Source: CBDCVD01 sp965224015
GTDB taxonomy: Bacteria > Pseudomonadota > Alphaproteobacteria > Rhizobiales > CBDCVD01
Direction of reading: 5' to 3'
DNA length: 64,000 nucleotides
NCBI GenBank assembly: GCA_965224015.1
Contig: OZ245032.1
Coordinates: 496,001-560,000 of the forward strand
Shown here: piece by piece, positions 35,416 to 43,571 of the stretch
Numbering within the stretch: the stretch's first letter is position 1
Layout of the letters: every line of letters starts with the position of its first letter
Notes under the pieces: generated by a model
The model's database searches: none
The model's input: only the letters and a program-made list of their open reading frames with translations
Told to the model about the DNA's origin: nothing
Program-made: the position numbers and the translations under genes

Positions 35416-36597
35416 ATGAGCACGAGAGATATTGTTATCGCGGGCGCGGCGCGCACGCCGATTGGTTCGTTCAGTGGTGCCTTTGCCGGTGTGCCTGCCC
35501 ATGAACTCGGTACTGTCGCGATCCGTGCAGCGCTAGCGCGCGCCAACACGGAGCCGGCGGATGTGGATGAGGCGATCATGGGGCAGGTGCTTGCGGCCGG
35601 GCAGGGTCAGAATCCTGCGCGTCAGGCGGGCGTTGCGGCTGGGTTGCCTGTCTCCAGTTCGGCTTGGGGCCTTAATCAGGTGTGCGGTTCGGGCCTGCGC
35701 GCGGTGGCCCTGGCCATGCAGCAAATCGCGCAAGCGGATGCGGACATTGTGGTTGCCGGGGGGCAGGAGAACATGAGCCTGTCGCCACACTGTCAACACC
35801 TTCGCGCAGGCCACAAGATGGGCGACTACACCATGATTGATACCATGATCAAGGACGGCCTGTGGGATGTGTTCAACGGCTATCACATGGGCGTAACAGC
35901 GGAAAATGTTGCGCAGAAATGGCAGATTTCCCGCGACGATCAGGACGCTTTTGCGGTGGCTTCGCAAAACAAAGCCGAGGCGGCGCAAAAGGCGGGCCTG
36001 TTTAGGGACGAGATCACCCCCGTGACCGTTAAATCGCGCAAGACTGAGACGGTTGTCGAGGATGACGAATACATTCGCCATGGCGCGACCCTGGAAAGTG
36101 TTGCCAAGTTGCGCCCCGCCTTCGCCAAAGACGGTTCGGTAACCGCCGGCAATGCCTCAGGCATTAATGACGGCGCGGCGGCGGTTGTGGTGATGGGGGC
36201 TGACGAAGCGCAAAAACGCGGTGTGACCCCGTTAGCGCGTATTGTCTCCTGGGCCACCGCTGGTGTTGATCCGGCGATCATGGGCTCGGGACCCATTCCG
36301 GCCTCGCAAAAGGCATTGCAAAAAGCCGGCTGGGCGATCAGTGATCTTGATTTGGTGGAGGCCAATGAGGCCTTTGCGGCTCAGGCCTGCGCTGTCAACA
36401 AGGAGCTCGGCTGGAACCCGGAGATCGTCAATGTGAACGGCGGCGCCATTGCCATTGGCCATCCCATCGGCGCGTCGGGATGCCGCGTGCTGGTGACGCT
36501 ACTACATGAAATGAAAAGACGTGATGCCAAAAAGGGCCTGGCGACCCTGTGCATCGGCGGTGGCATGGGCGTGGCCATGTGCGTCGAGCGCGACTGA
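35416..36597 (+). CDS. phaA: acetyl-CoA acetyltransferase (beta-ketothiolase)
   Basis: 393 residues, exactly the family size, with AGGTGG before the ATG. The acyl-enzyme Cys lies in NQVCGSGLRAV near residue 90; the His motif is GGAIAIGHPIGASGCR near 345-360; the second Cys is in CIGGGMGVAMC near 378-388. It condenses two acetyl-CoA into acetoacetyl-CoA, the first step of PHB synthesis. It sits 67 bp before phaB in the same direction and is divergent from phaR, the normal alphaproteobacterial layout. The product also feeds the ethylmalonyl-CoA pathway suggested by mcd. Confidence 0.96.
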   Translation: MSTRDIVIAGAARTPIGSFSGAFAGVPAHELGTVAIRAALARANTEPADVDEAIMGQVLAAGQGQNPARQAGVAAGLPVSSSAWGLNQVCGSGLRAVALAMQQIAQADADIVVAGGQENMSLSPHCQHLRAGHKMGDYTMIDTMIKDGLWDVFNGYHMGVTAENVAQKWQISRDDQDAFAVASQNKAEAAQKAGLFRDEITPVTVKSRKTETVVEDDEYIRHGATLESVAKLRPAFAKDGSVTAGNASGINDGAAAVVVMGADEAQKRGVTPLARIVSWATAGVDPAIMGSGPIPASQKALQKAGWAISDLDLVEANEAFAAQACAVNKELGWNPEIVNVNGGAIAIGHPIGASGCRVLVTLLHEMKRRDAKKGLATLCIGGGMGVAMCVERD

Positions 36598-36664
36598 TCA
36601 CGAATGAGGGCTACGCCCAATTGGTCGACATGTAATAACGTATTCAGGTAAGGGGAGAAATTTC

Positions 36665-37393
36665 ATGAGTACAGTCGCTGTGGTAACAGGGGGCACTCGG
36701 GGAATTGGGGCAGCGATCTCGACGGCCCTGAACGAGGCAGGGCATACGACGGTTGCGACCTATGCGGGCAACGCCGAAGCGGCGCAGGCGTTTAGCGCCG
36801 ATACGGGGATTGCCACCTATAAGTGGGATGTTGGTGATCCTGACGCCTGTCGCGAGGGATTGGCCGGTATAGTCTCTGAGATCGGGCCCGTGAGCGTTCT
36901 GGTCAACAACGCCGGTATTACGCGCGATGCCATGATGCACAAGATGACCTTCGAGCAATGGTCACAGGTCATTCGCACCAATCTGGATAGCATGTTCGCC
37001 ATGACCGCCCCGGTGCTGGCAAGCATGCGCGATGCAGGGTACGGTCGGATTATCAATATTTCCTCCATCAATGGCCAGAAAGGGCAGATGGGGCAAGTCA
37101 ACTACTCCGCCGCCAAGGCAGGCGTGATCGGCTTTACCAAGGCGCTGGCACAGGAGACCGCGCGCAAGGGAATTACCGTCAACTGTGTCGCCCCGGGTTA
37201 CATTGATACCGACATGGTGGCAGCGGTTCCCGAGAAGGTTTTGGAGAGTATTATCGCCGGCATTCCAGTTGGCAGGCTGGGAAAGGCTGGGGAAATTGCC
37301 GCCCTGGTCCGTTTTCTCGCCTCGCCTGAGGCGGCGTTCATCACCGGCGCCGTGATGACAATCAATGGTGGGCAATATATTGCGAACGGCTAG
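36665..37393 (+). CDS. phaB: acetoacetyl-CoA reductase
   Basis: 242 residues with GGGGAG before the ATG. An SDR with cofactor motif TGGTRGIG near 8-15, NNAGITRDAMMHKMTFEQW near 86-104 (the TRDxxxxKM phrase marks PhaB), Ser in INISSINGQKGQMGQVNYSAAKAG with Tyr and Lys catalytic residues, and the closing FITGAVMTINGGQY. It reduces acetoacetyl-CoA to (R)-3-hydroxybutyryl-CoA with NADPH. It forms an operon with phaA. No PHB synthase (phaC) is within the window, so the polymerase must be elsewhere. Confidence 0.96.
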   Translation: MSTVAVVTGGTRGIGAAISTALNEAGHTTVATYAGNAEAAQAFSADTGIATYKWDVGDPDACREGLAGIVSEIGPVSVLVNNAGITRDAMMHKMTFEQWSQVIRTNLDSMFAMTAPVLASMRDAGYGRIINISSINGQKGQMGQVNYSAAKAGVIGFTKALAQETARKGITVNCVAPGYIDTDMVAAVPEKVLESIIAGIPVGRLGKAGEIAALVRFLASPEAAFITGAVMTINGGQYIANG

Positions 37394-37468
37394 GTGCATT
37401 TTCCCGGACGTCAATCGTCACCTTGCCTGAGGCAACGGTGCACCGGGTCTCGAAGACAGAGGTGACAT

Positions 37469-38374
37469 GTGGGCGACAAAGCGCTGTCGGGCCGCCGCCT
37501 GGCCACTTCCGTTGGTCTCATTGCCATTGTCTTGTGGGGGCTCCTTGCACTCCTGACGGCGGCAAGTGGTAATACGCCTGCGTTTCAGCTCCTGGCCATG
37601 ACCATGGGAATTGGAGGGCTGCTTGGGCTTGCTGTCAATCTCTGGCGCAAAAAAGCAATGGCCGCCTTACGCCAGCCAGGGATCGTGTGGCTTGTTGGCG
37701 TTGCGGGGCTTTTCGGTTATCATTTTTTTTACTACACGGCTTTGCGCAACGCGCCTCCCGTTGAGGCAGGATTGATCGCCTATCTTTGGCCGTTGCTGAT
37801 TGTTTTGTTTTCTGCGCTGCTTCCTGGGGAGACCTTGCGCTGGTATCATGTTGCCGGTGCGGCTCTTGGCGCATTGGGTACGGTTGTGATCGTCTGGGGT
37901 GGCATAGGCAGGGGGGGAGATGATGGCATGTCTGCGCCCACCGGTTTTGTCGTTGGCTATGGCGCGGCCTTGGCCTGCGCCCTGATCTGGTCGAGTTATT
38001 CGGTTGTCTCGCGGCGCTTTGCCCATGTGCCCTCCGGCGCGATCGCCGGATTTTGCCTGGTAAGTGCGCTGCTGAGTGCTGTGTGCCATATTTTGTTTGA
38101 GTCTACTGTTTGGCCGCAGTCCGGGACTGAGTGGGCTGCCACGCTGGCCCTTGGTGCCGGGCCGGTCGGTCTGGCGTTTTATGTTTGGGACTATGGGATG
38201 AAAAGGGGTGATATTCAGGTTCTGGGGGCTGCGGCCTACGGGGCCCCGCTGTTGTCGACACTGGTTCTGATCCTGTTTGGCTTTGGTCAGTTCACCTGGG
38301 GCATTGGTCTTGCGTGTGCGCTGATCACCGGCGGGGCACTGCTTGCGGCGCAAGACATGTTAGGGCGCAGTTAG
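37469..38374 (+). CDS. DMT-superfamily (EamA) transporter
   Basis: 301 residues from a GTG start preceded by AGAGGTGAC. About ten TM helices in two EamA halves; conserved phrases are LFGYHFFYYTALRNAPPVEAGLIAYLWPLLIVLFSA near 88-123 and a matching second half with SSYSVVSRRF and PVGLAFYVWDYGMKRGDIQ near 230-250. The LIAYLWPLLIV motif is typical of the RhaT/YddG-like aromatic or general metabolite exporters. The substrate is unknown. It lies 75 bp after phaB in the same direction and may be cotranscribed. Its TAG stop is the first three bases of a family B repeat. Confidence 0.87.
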   Translation: MGDKALSGRRLATSVGLIAIVLWGLLALLTAASGNTPAFQLLAMTMGIGGLLGLAVNLWRKKAMAALRQPGIVWLVGVAGLFGYHFFYYTALRNAPPVEAGLIAYLWPLLIVLFSALLPGETLRWYHVAGAALGALGTVVIVWGGIGRGGDDGMSAPTGFVVGYGAALACALIWSSYSVVSRRFAHVPSGAIAGFCLVSALLSAVCHILFESTVWPQSGTEWAATLALGAGPVGLAFYVWDYGMKRGDIQVLGAAAYGAPLLSTLVLILFGFGQFTWGIGLACALITGGALLAAQDMLGRS

Positions 38375-38510
38375 ATCAGCATGGGGTTACCTGTACCCAT
38401 TTTGCCAGGGGTAAAGCTAACGCCATAAAGCTGATCACCCTGAAATCTATAGCAAAATGTGAGAAAAATACTTAAATGCCCATAACTCCAATTAAACGCA
38501 TTCTGCTACA
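38372..38510 (+). repeat. family B repeat, full copy docked on DMT gene stop
   Basis: Begins TAGATCAGC with its TAG serving as the stop codon at 38372-38374. The right end is mutated (TTCTGCTACA). Confidence 0.85.
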
Positions 38511-38559
38511 AGGGCGGCTATAGGGTTTCCAGCCCTTGCTATCCTTTTTCAGCCTCGCG

Positions 38560-38668
38560 AAGCCATTTATCTGATCATTGCTTTTTTTCCGGCGGCTGCG
38601 GTGTGTCAAGGGCTGCTCACGCGCCGCCTTTGGCGGTTGTTAAACCCTTGACACACCGCAGCCGCCGG
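38560..38668. repeat. family C repeat folded into a 24-bp perfect hairpin
   Basis: Arms 38589-38612 (CCGGCGGCTGCGGTGTGTCA plus AGGG) and 38645-38668 are exact reverse complements around a 32-nt loop. The left arm and the GATCATTGCTTTTTT before it also occur at 25464-25497. It ends 2 bp before the IS630 TA flank. Confidence 0.8.
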
Positions 38669-38687
38669 TTAGAGCATTTCCGGTTTA

Positions 38688-39377
38688 TTATGATCCGTAT
38701 CCGGCGGCTTTGAAAAAGTTCGCGCATTCTTCTTGTGAGAATAGTTTTAGGATTTTGCCAACGCCTTTCCATAAATCCTCGACGCTTCTCAGCGCCAATC
38801 GCTTCATATGGGCCTTCAGTTTTGAAAAGGCCATCTCAATCGGGTTCAGATCTGGAGAATAAGGTGGCAAAAACAAAAGCCATGCGCCCCGTTCGCGAAT
38901 GGCCGCTCGCGCCGCCGCGACTTTGTGGGCAGGCAGGTTGTCAAGAACAACAACGTCCCCCTCTTTGAGGGTCGGTGCCAATTGGGTTTTGATGTAAGTG
39001 GTAAAGGCTGGACCATCCATCGGACCATCCAATACCCACGGCGCTACCATGCCATCATGACGCAGGCCACCAATGAATGTCATTGTTTTCCAGTGCCCAT
39101 GGGGGATTGGGGCCACCAGGCGCTGGCCCTTTGTACAACGTCCGCGTGGTCTGGCCATCTTTGTGTTCAGTCCGGTTTCGTCAATGAAAACGATCTGATC
39201 CAACAGGTGTAGATGTTGGTTTAACCAATCTTGACGTTTGCGCCAGCGGCGGCGTTTGGCCTGCACGTCTACCCGACCCTGCTCACTGGCGTGAGCCGTT
39301 TTTTTTATAGGTGATCTGATTGGTTCGCAGCCAGTCATCCAGTGTCGAACGCCCAACACGCAGATCATGGATTTCAA
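38688..39377 (-). CDS. IS630 transposase, catalytic DDE frame (copy 2)
   Basis: 229 codons as an open frame, of which the first part overlaps the HTH frame; translation probably enters by slippage at the A8 run (39299-39306 region). It has the same IVFIDETGLNT, VVLDNLPAHK and SPDLNPIEMAFSKLK motifs as copy 1, with an identical catalytic region. It looks intact. Confidence 0.85.
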   Translation of the reverse strand: MKSMICVLGVRHWMTGCEPIRSPIKKTAHASEQGRVDVQAKRRRWRKRQDWLNQHLHLLDQIVFIDETGLNTKMARPRGRCTKGQRLVAPIPHGHWKTMTFIGGLRHDGMVAPWVLDGPMDGPAFTTYIKTQLAPTLKEGDVVVLDNLPAHKVAAARAAIRERGAWLLFLPPYSPDLNPIEMAFSKLKAHMKRLALRSVEDLWKGVGKILKLFSQEECANFFKAAGYGS

Positions 39378-39636
39378 CCAGACGAGCGCATAATTCGGCC
39401 AGGGTCAAATCCGGCTGTTCTGCGATCCAGTCAAGGATATCAACCCGGTAAGGATCGAGCTTGGACTTGCGCTTTTTGCGCACTTTCACATCAACATGAC
39501 CAAGTTCGTCTTTTTGTTTGACAAACCGAATGGCCGAACTGGCACTCACCTTAAAGTGCCGCGCCGCTTGGCGACGAGAAACACCCGACGCAACCAGATC
39601 GACAATACGAAGTCGTAAATCCACAGATAAAGTCAT
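39283..39636 (-). CDS. IS630 transposase, N-terminal frame (copy 2)
   Basis: 117 residues, HTH half, differing from copy 1 at only three or so residues (PDL for PEL, VGRS for VGCS, LRTN for LRAN). AGGAGG precedes the ATG. It ends after the same A8 run, supporting a programmed frameshift. Confidence 0.85.
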   Translation of the reverse strand: MTLSVDLRLRIVDLVASGVSRRQAARHFKVSASSAIRFVKQKDELGHVDVKVRKKRKSKLDPYRVDILDWIAEQPDLTLAELCARLVEIHDLRVGRSTLDDWLRTNQITYKKNGSRQ

Positions 39637-39738
39637 GATAAATCCTCCTGATACCTTGAATCAGAAAAAGCCAAATCTGTAAACCACCATTCGATTCCAA
39701 TTTCGCCGGAAATGCTCTAGGCTGTGGTGACAATTTAA

Positions 39739-40146
39739 CTATTTGAGCCACAGCTGGATTGCCGCAAGTTTAACGAAGCCAAGAAAATTCGCCAGCAGTT
39801 TGTCATAGCGCGTCGCAACCCGTCTGAATTCCTTGAGCCGTCCAAATAGACGTTCGATCCTGTTGCGCTCCTTGTACAGCTCTTTGTCATATGCACGCTG
39901 ATCTGTGCGATGCCGGCGTGGGGGTATAACCGCTTCACCACCGGTCTTCACAATTGCCTCCACCAAATTGTCTGCATCATAGGCGCGGTCACCAAAAACA
40001 TAACTTGATGCAAAGCCTGCAATCAAATCAAGCGCTTGCTTCATGTCGTTCTCCTGGCCTGGCCCTCCGCCAAAGCGCACGGGAAGGCCCAACCCATCGC
40101 CTACCGCATGGAGTTTGGTGGAGAACCCGCCCTTGCAGCGACCCAA
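39739..40146 (-). CDS. IS5-family transposase, second frame
   Basis: 135 residues: the C-terminal DDE half with KGGFSTKLHAVGDGLGLPV, FGDRAYDADNLVEAIV and ERNRIERLFGRLKEFRRVATRYDKLLANFLGFVKLAAI, matching IS427-group OrfB. It overlaps the first frame and lies in the -1 frame relative to it. The slip site is probably the A7G5 run (minus strand, 40163-40174). Confidence 0.88.
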   Translation of the reverse strand: MGRCKGGFSTKLHAVGDGLGLPVRFGGGPGQENDMKQALDLIAGFASSYVFGDRAYDADNLVEAIVKTGGEAVIPPRRHRTDQRAYDKELYKERNRIERLFGRLKEFRRVATRYDKLLANFLGFVKLAAIQLWLK

Positions 40147-40499
40147 CCCTTGGGATGCAGCGCCCCCTTTTTTTGCGGGGCTCCTGCCGCATGTTTGTGT
40201 GCCCGGATGATAGTTGTATCAATCTGCAACCATTCAAAATCTGCCTCTTTCGACAGGGCCTCAAACATACGCTCAATAACACCGTTCTCTACCCAACGAT
40301 AGTACCTGCGCTTAACTGTTTGATAGGGGCCAAATCGCTCCGGCAGGTCTCGCCAGCGTGCCCCTGAACGGGCCATCCAAAGAAGGCCGTTAAGAAAACG
40401 GCGGTTGTTGCTGCGAGGACCACGCCGGCCTTTGCGACCTCCAGGGATAAAAGGCTCCAAGCGTTCCCACTGATCATCACGAAGTTCATCAACAGACAT
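40101..40499 (-). CDS. IS5-family transposase, first frame
   Basis: 132 residues, OrfA of the IS427 group (DUF4096-like): LRDDQWERLEPFIPGGRKGRRGPRSNNRRFLNGLLWMARSGARWRDLPERFG, then VKRRYYRWVENGVIERMFEAL and IDTTIIRAHKHAAG, which carries the first catalytic Asp. The last 25 or so codons after the A7G5 run are out of the functional frame. Confidence 0.88.
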   Translation of the reverse strand: MSVDELRDDQWERLEPFIPGGRKGRRGPRSNNRRFLNGLLWMARSGARWRDLPERFGPYQTVKRRYYRWVENGVIERMFEALSKEADFEWLQIDTTIIRAHKHAAGAPQKKGALHPKGWVAARAGSPPNSMR

Positions 40500-40580
40500 A
40501 ACTAACCTCTCAAAAGTCAGTAATGAATCTGATTCGTCGTCAATTGAGAACCCAAAACTCCTTAAATTGTCACCACAGCC

Positions 40581-40732
40581 TAGGGCTCATGATCAGATAA
40601 ATGGCTGGATCCGCCTTTGTATAGGCATGAACCGATAAAGCCTGAGAAAAAGGTCCTTATCCATAACCGGGGCTATTGTGCAACTCAAACGCCCAATGCT
40701 CTAAAGGGGAGCGGGTGGGTAGATGCCGGTTA
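40581..40732. other. family C/E repeat pieces right of the IS5 element
   Basis: 40584-40640 is a reversed copy of the family C stretch at 25410-25465 (GATCAGATAAATGGCTGGATCC and onward). GGTCCTTATCCATAACCGGGG near 40651 resembles the 25540 and 34365 phrases. No gene. Confidence 0.5.
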
Positions 40733-40835
40733 ATACCAGCGGTATTGGCTTTATATACACGCCGACTGGTGTACTGCCTTGATAACATACCTCTTTGACG
40801 CTAAGCCATGAGTCATTGTTAAAGACCCTTGGTAT
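40733..40835 (+). repeat. family A repeat, copy 9
   Basis: Complete copy just downstream of the ABC ATPase gene's 3' end. Confidence 0.87.
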
Positions 40836-40848
40836 AACAGAAAAGCGC

Positions 40849-40886
40849 ACAAGTCAGCGCGTAAAAAAAGCCCGTACCGCTGGTAT
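40849..40886 (-). repeat. family A end fragment touching the ABC gene stop
   Basis: AAGTCAGCGCGT to CCGCTGGTAT, reverse orientation. On the minus strand the ABC gene ends GAA TGA and continues TACCAGCGG, so the stop is at the element's boundary. Confidence 0.65.
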
Positions 40887-41746
40887 CATTCATAGCTGTG
40901 GCTGGCGCGTAGCCCCTCGCGAACCTGGTGTGCAAGGGCAAGAAATTCGGGCGTCTCGCGCACATCAAGGGTGCGCGCGCGGGGCAGATTGCTCGTCACC
41001 ACCTCATGAATGCGCCCAGGGCGCGGACTCATAACGACGATTTTCGTTGACAAAAATACCGCTTCAGGAATGGAATGGGTGACAAACACCACCGTTTTAT
41101 GGGTTTTGTCCCACAGCCGCAACAGCTGTTCGTTCAAATGGTCGCGGACAATTTCATCAAGCGCCCCAAAAGGCTCGTCCATCAACAGCAAATCCGGTTC
41201 CACCGCCAAGGCCCGCGCGATGGAGGCACGCTGCTGCATGCCCCCCGACAACTGCCAGGGAAATTTCTTTTCAAAGCCCTGCAAGTCTACCAGTTCGAGG
41301 TTGTGCTTAACGCGCGCATCCTGCTCTTGTTTTGAAAGCCCCATGATCTCGAGCGGCAGCGCCACGTTGCGGGCGATGGTGCGCCAGGGATAAAGCCCGG
41401 CCGCCTGGAATACATAACCATAGGCACGCGCCTCACGGGCCTGGCGCGCCGAGACACCGTTGACACGAACCTTGCCTCCCGTGGGTTGCTCCAGATCAGC
41501 GATCACCCGCAACAGGGTTGTCTTGCCGCAACCAGACGGGCCGATCAGCGAGATAAACTCCCCCTGATAGATCGTCAGGTCAATATCCGCAAGGGCGTGC
41601 ACCGGCGCATCTGCCGTCTCGAAAGTAAGAGACAACCCCTCCACCGCGATGACCGGGGTTTTTGTCGCTGAGCTCGGGGGGGTCTGTTCAGCCGGCAGCA
41701 ATGATCTCGACCTCGACAAGCCATTCAGGAGAAAGCGTTTGCGCAA
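40886..41746 (-). CDS. ABC transporter ATP-binding protein, nitrate/sulfonate/pyrimidine-precursor type
   Basis: 286 residues if the first ATG is used; that start overlaps the upstream ridA gene by 59 bp, and an internal TTG start after the overlap is possible. Complete ATPase: Walker A GPSGCGKTTL near residue 70, Q-loop FQAAGLYPWRT, signature LSGGMQQRASIARAL, Walker B LLLMDEPFGALD, switch His VTHSIPEA. The sequence type is that of SsuB/TauB/ThiZ-like importers working with an NMT1/THI5-like binding protein. In related hydantoinase clusters such importers are thought to take up pyrimidine-like compounds. No permease or binding-protein gene follows: the region downstream is repeats and IS elements. 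Confidence 0.88.
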   Translation of the reverse strand: MRKRFLLNGLSRSRSLLPAEQTPPSSATKTPVIAVEGLSLTFETADAPVHALADIDLTIYQGEFISLIGPSGCGKTTLLRVIADLEQPTGGKVRVNGVSARQAREARAYGYVFQAAGLYPWRTIARNVALPLEIMGLSKQEQDARVKHNLELVDLQGFEKKFPWQLSGGMQQRASIARALAVEPDLLLMDEPFGALDEIVRDHLNEQLLRLWDKTHKTVVFVTHSIPEAVFLSTKIVVMSPRPGRIHEVVTSNLPRARTLDVRETPEFLALAHQVREGLRASHSYE

Positions 41747-42074
41747 CGATGGTGGTCACGGGGACGCGGTGCGAGCCGAGTGCTTCTAGCCGGGCGGCCT
41801 CATTGGCGCTCATATAGGAGGCGTCGCGCAAATAGCTCGTGATGCGCACGATGTTATCCGTGGTCATTGCGGCGTAGGCCAGAATGGTGCGGATATTTGA
41901 CCAGATGAGCGTAAGTTGCTGGTCGAGCGTTTTCCCCGGCTGCCCATCGGCCTGTAAGCCCATCGTGCCGCTAACAAAAAGAAAGCGTTTTGCCCCGCGC
42001 ACTTCCAATCCATGAATATAGTCGTCTGTCGCAGGGTATATCCCTTGTGCAGGGTTTATGGCTTTTGTTTCCAT
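41688..42074 (-). CDS. RidA/YjgF-family protein
   Basis: 128 residues with the RidA fold: RFLFVSGTMGLQADGQPGKTLDQQLTLIWSNIRTILAYAAMTTDNIVRITSYLRD and the C-terminal PVTTIVAQTLSPEWLVEVEIIAAG. The conserved Arg that binds imine/carboxylate in classical RidA would be the one in HRVPVTT. Members deaminate reactive enamines; versions in pyrimidine catabolism (RutC, PydC neighbours) handle aminoacrylate-type intermediates. It lies 21 bp after dihydropyrimidinase, in the same operon. Confidence 0.87.
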   Translation of the reverse strand: METKAINPAQGIYPATDDYIHGLEVRGAKRFLFVSGTMGLQADGQPGKTLDQQLTLIWSNIRTILAYAAMTTDNIVRITSYLRDASYMSANEAARLEALGSHRVPVTTIVAQTLSPEWLVEVEIIAAG

Positions 42075-42095
42075 GACTGTTTCGCGCCTTGCGCT

Positions 42096-43547
42096 TTACA
42101 CCCCGCTTGCGGGGATGCCCGTGCGCTGCACGGCCCGCGGCGCGGTGATGTCCTTCCATTTTGACAGGGCCCTATTGACCGCCGGATAGGCCTCTCGGGG
42201 AACGAATTGCCCATGCCCCATTTGCGTGTTGACTTCGTCCTCTGAAATGGCGACATGACCGTGGGTGATGGTAAAGCGCGGCAGGCCGGTGACGTGTATT
42301 CCCTCAAAGACATTATAGTCGATGGCCGATTGCTGCGTTTCGGCGCTGATGGTTTTCTCTCTTTTCGGGTCCCACACAACAATATCCGCGTCGGCGCCTT
42401 CGACGATGGCGCCTTTTTTGGGATAAATGTTGAGGATCTTGGCAATATTTGTCGACGTCACGGCAACAAATTCGTTCATCGTCAGGCGGCCGCTGTTGAC
42501 ACCCTTTGTCCACAACACCGGCATACGGTCTTCAAGACCACCGGTGCCGTTGGGGATTTTGGTAAAATCACCGACGCCGAAGCGTTTTTGCTCGGTGGTA
42601 AAGGCGCAGTGGTCGGTTGCAACCACTTGCAGGCTTCCTGCCTGCAAGCCGGCCCAGAGCGAGTCCTGATGTTGCTTGTTGCGAAACGGGGGCGACATGA
42701 CCCGCCGTGCCGCATGATCCCAATCCGCGTGGGCGTATTCCGTCTCATCGAGGCTCAGGTGCTGTATGAGCGGCTCGCCGTAAACGCGCATACCCTTTTG
42801 CCGCGCCCGGCGGATAGCCTCATGGGCCTGCTCGCATGAGGTATGCACCACGTAAAGGGGAACCCCGGCCATATCGGCGATCATGATGGCGCGGTTGGTC
42901 GCCTCTCCTTCCACTTCCGGCGGGCGCGAATAGGCATGGGCTTCGGGGCCCGAGTTGCCCTCGGCCATCAACTTTGCCTGCAATTGCGCCACCACGTCGC
43001 CGTTTTCGGCGTGCACCAGGGGCATGGCGCCAAGGGCCGCACATCGCTGGAACGATGAATACATTTCATCGTCATCCACCATCAGTGCCCCTTTATAAGC
43101 CATGAAGTGCTTGAACGTATTGATGCCGCTATCAACCACCTGCGCCATTTCCTCGAAGACCTGCTCCCCCCACCAGGTTATCGCCATGTGAAAGGAATAG
43201 TCGCACGCGGCCTTGGACGTCTTGTTGTCCCACATTTGCCGCGCTTCAAGAAGCGATTGTCCCGGGGCCGGCAAGCAGAAATCCACCACCATGGTGGTGC
43301 CACCGGATAGGGCAGCGCGGGTGCCGGACTCGAAATCATCAGACGAATAGGTGCCCATAAACGGCATCTCAAGGTGGGTGTGCGGATCAATGCCACCTGG
43401 CATGACGTAGCAACCGTCGGCATCAAGAGACTGGTCGCCGGAAAGGTTAGCGCCAATCCGGCTGATTTTACCGCCGTCGATCAGCACATCGGTTTTGTAG
43501 GTGCGATCTGCGGTCACAACGGTGCCACCTTTGATGACTGTGGCCAT
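42096..43547 (-). CDS. hydA: dihydropyrimidinase / D-hydantoinase
   Basis: 483 residues, family size. Amidohydrolase metal site: GGIDPHTHLEMPFMGTYSSDDFESGT near 53-78 gives the first His pair. The carbamylated Lys is in FKHFMAYKGALMVDD near 143-157. Next comes LVHAENGD, then VVHTSCEQA near 238, and the Asp in VVATDHCAF near 315. NGTGGLEDRMPVLW is the usual substrate-loop signature. It opens 5,6-dihydrouracil or hydantoin rings to N-carbamoyl amino acids. The amidohydrolase gene is 24 bp upstream and ridA 21 bp downstream, so the set is an operon for reductive pyrimidine breakdown. A hydantoin role cannot be excluded. Confidence 0.94.
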   Translation of the reverse strand: MATVIKGGTVVTADRTYKTDVLIDGGKISRIGANLSGDQSLDADGCYVMPGGIDPHTHLEMPFMGTYSSDDFESGTRAALSGGTTMVVDFCLPAPGQSLLEARQMWDNKTSKAACDYSFHMAITWWGEQVFEEMAQVVDSGINTFKHFMAYKGALMVDDDEMYSSFQRCAALGAMPLVHAENGDVVAQLQAKLMAEGNSGPEAHAYSRPPEVEGEATNRAIMIADMAGVPLYVVHTSCEQAHEAIRRARQKGMRVYGEPLIQHLSLDETEYAHADWDHAARRVMSPPFRNKQHQDSLWAGLQAGSLQVVATDHCAFTTEQKRFGVGDFTKIPNGTGGLEDRMPVLWTKGVNSGRLTMNEFVAVTSTNIAKILNIYPKKGAIVEGADADIVVWDPKREKTISAETQQSAIDYNVFEGIHVTGLPRFTITHGHVAISEDEVNTQMGHGQFVPREAYPAVNRALSKWKDITAPRAVQRTGIPASGV

Positions 43548-43571
43548 GTGCTTCCTCCCTTGAAAATCTAC

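Larger units (their letters stand above)
38672..39717 (-). mobile_element. IS630-family insertion sequence, copy 2
   Basis: 1046 bp with inverted ends GAGCATTTCCGG, flanked by TA on both sides (38670-38671 and 39718-39719), the hallmark target duplication of IS630. Near-identical to copy 1 but in the opposite orientation. Confidence 0.95.
39720..40580 (-). mobile_element. IS5-family (IS427-like) insertion sequence
   Basis: 861 bp with perfect 19-bp inverted ends GGCTGTGGTGACAATTTAA, flanked by TA (39718-39719 and 40581-40582). Its left TA is the same dinucleotide that bounds IS630 copy 2, so one element landed in the target duplication of the other. Confidence 0.93.

Noticed and set aside
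37667..38353. Minus-strand open frame of 228 codons opposite the DMT exporter gene
   Set aside because: Basic, low-complexity translation with no motif; the plus strand encodes a clear EamA protein.
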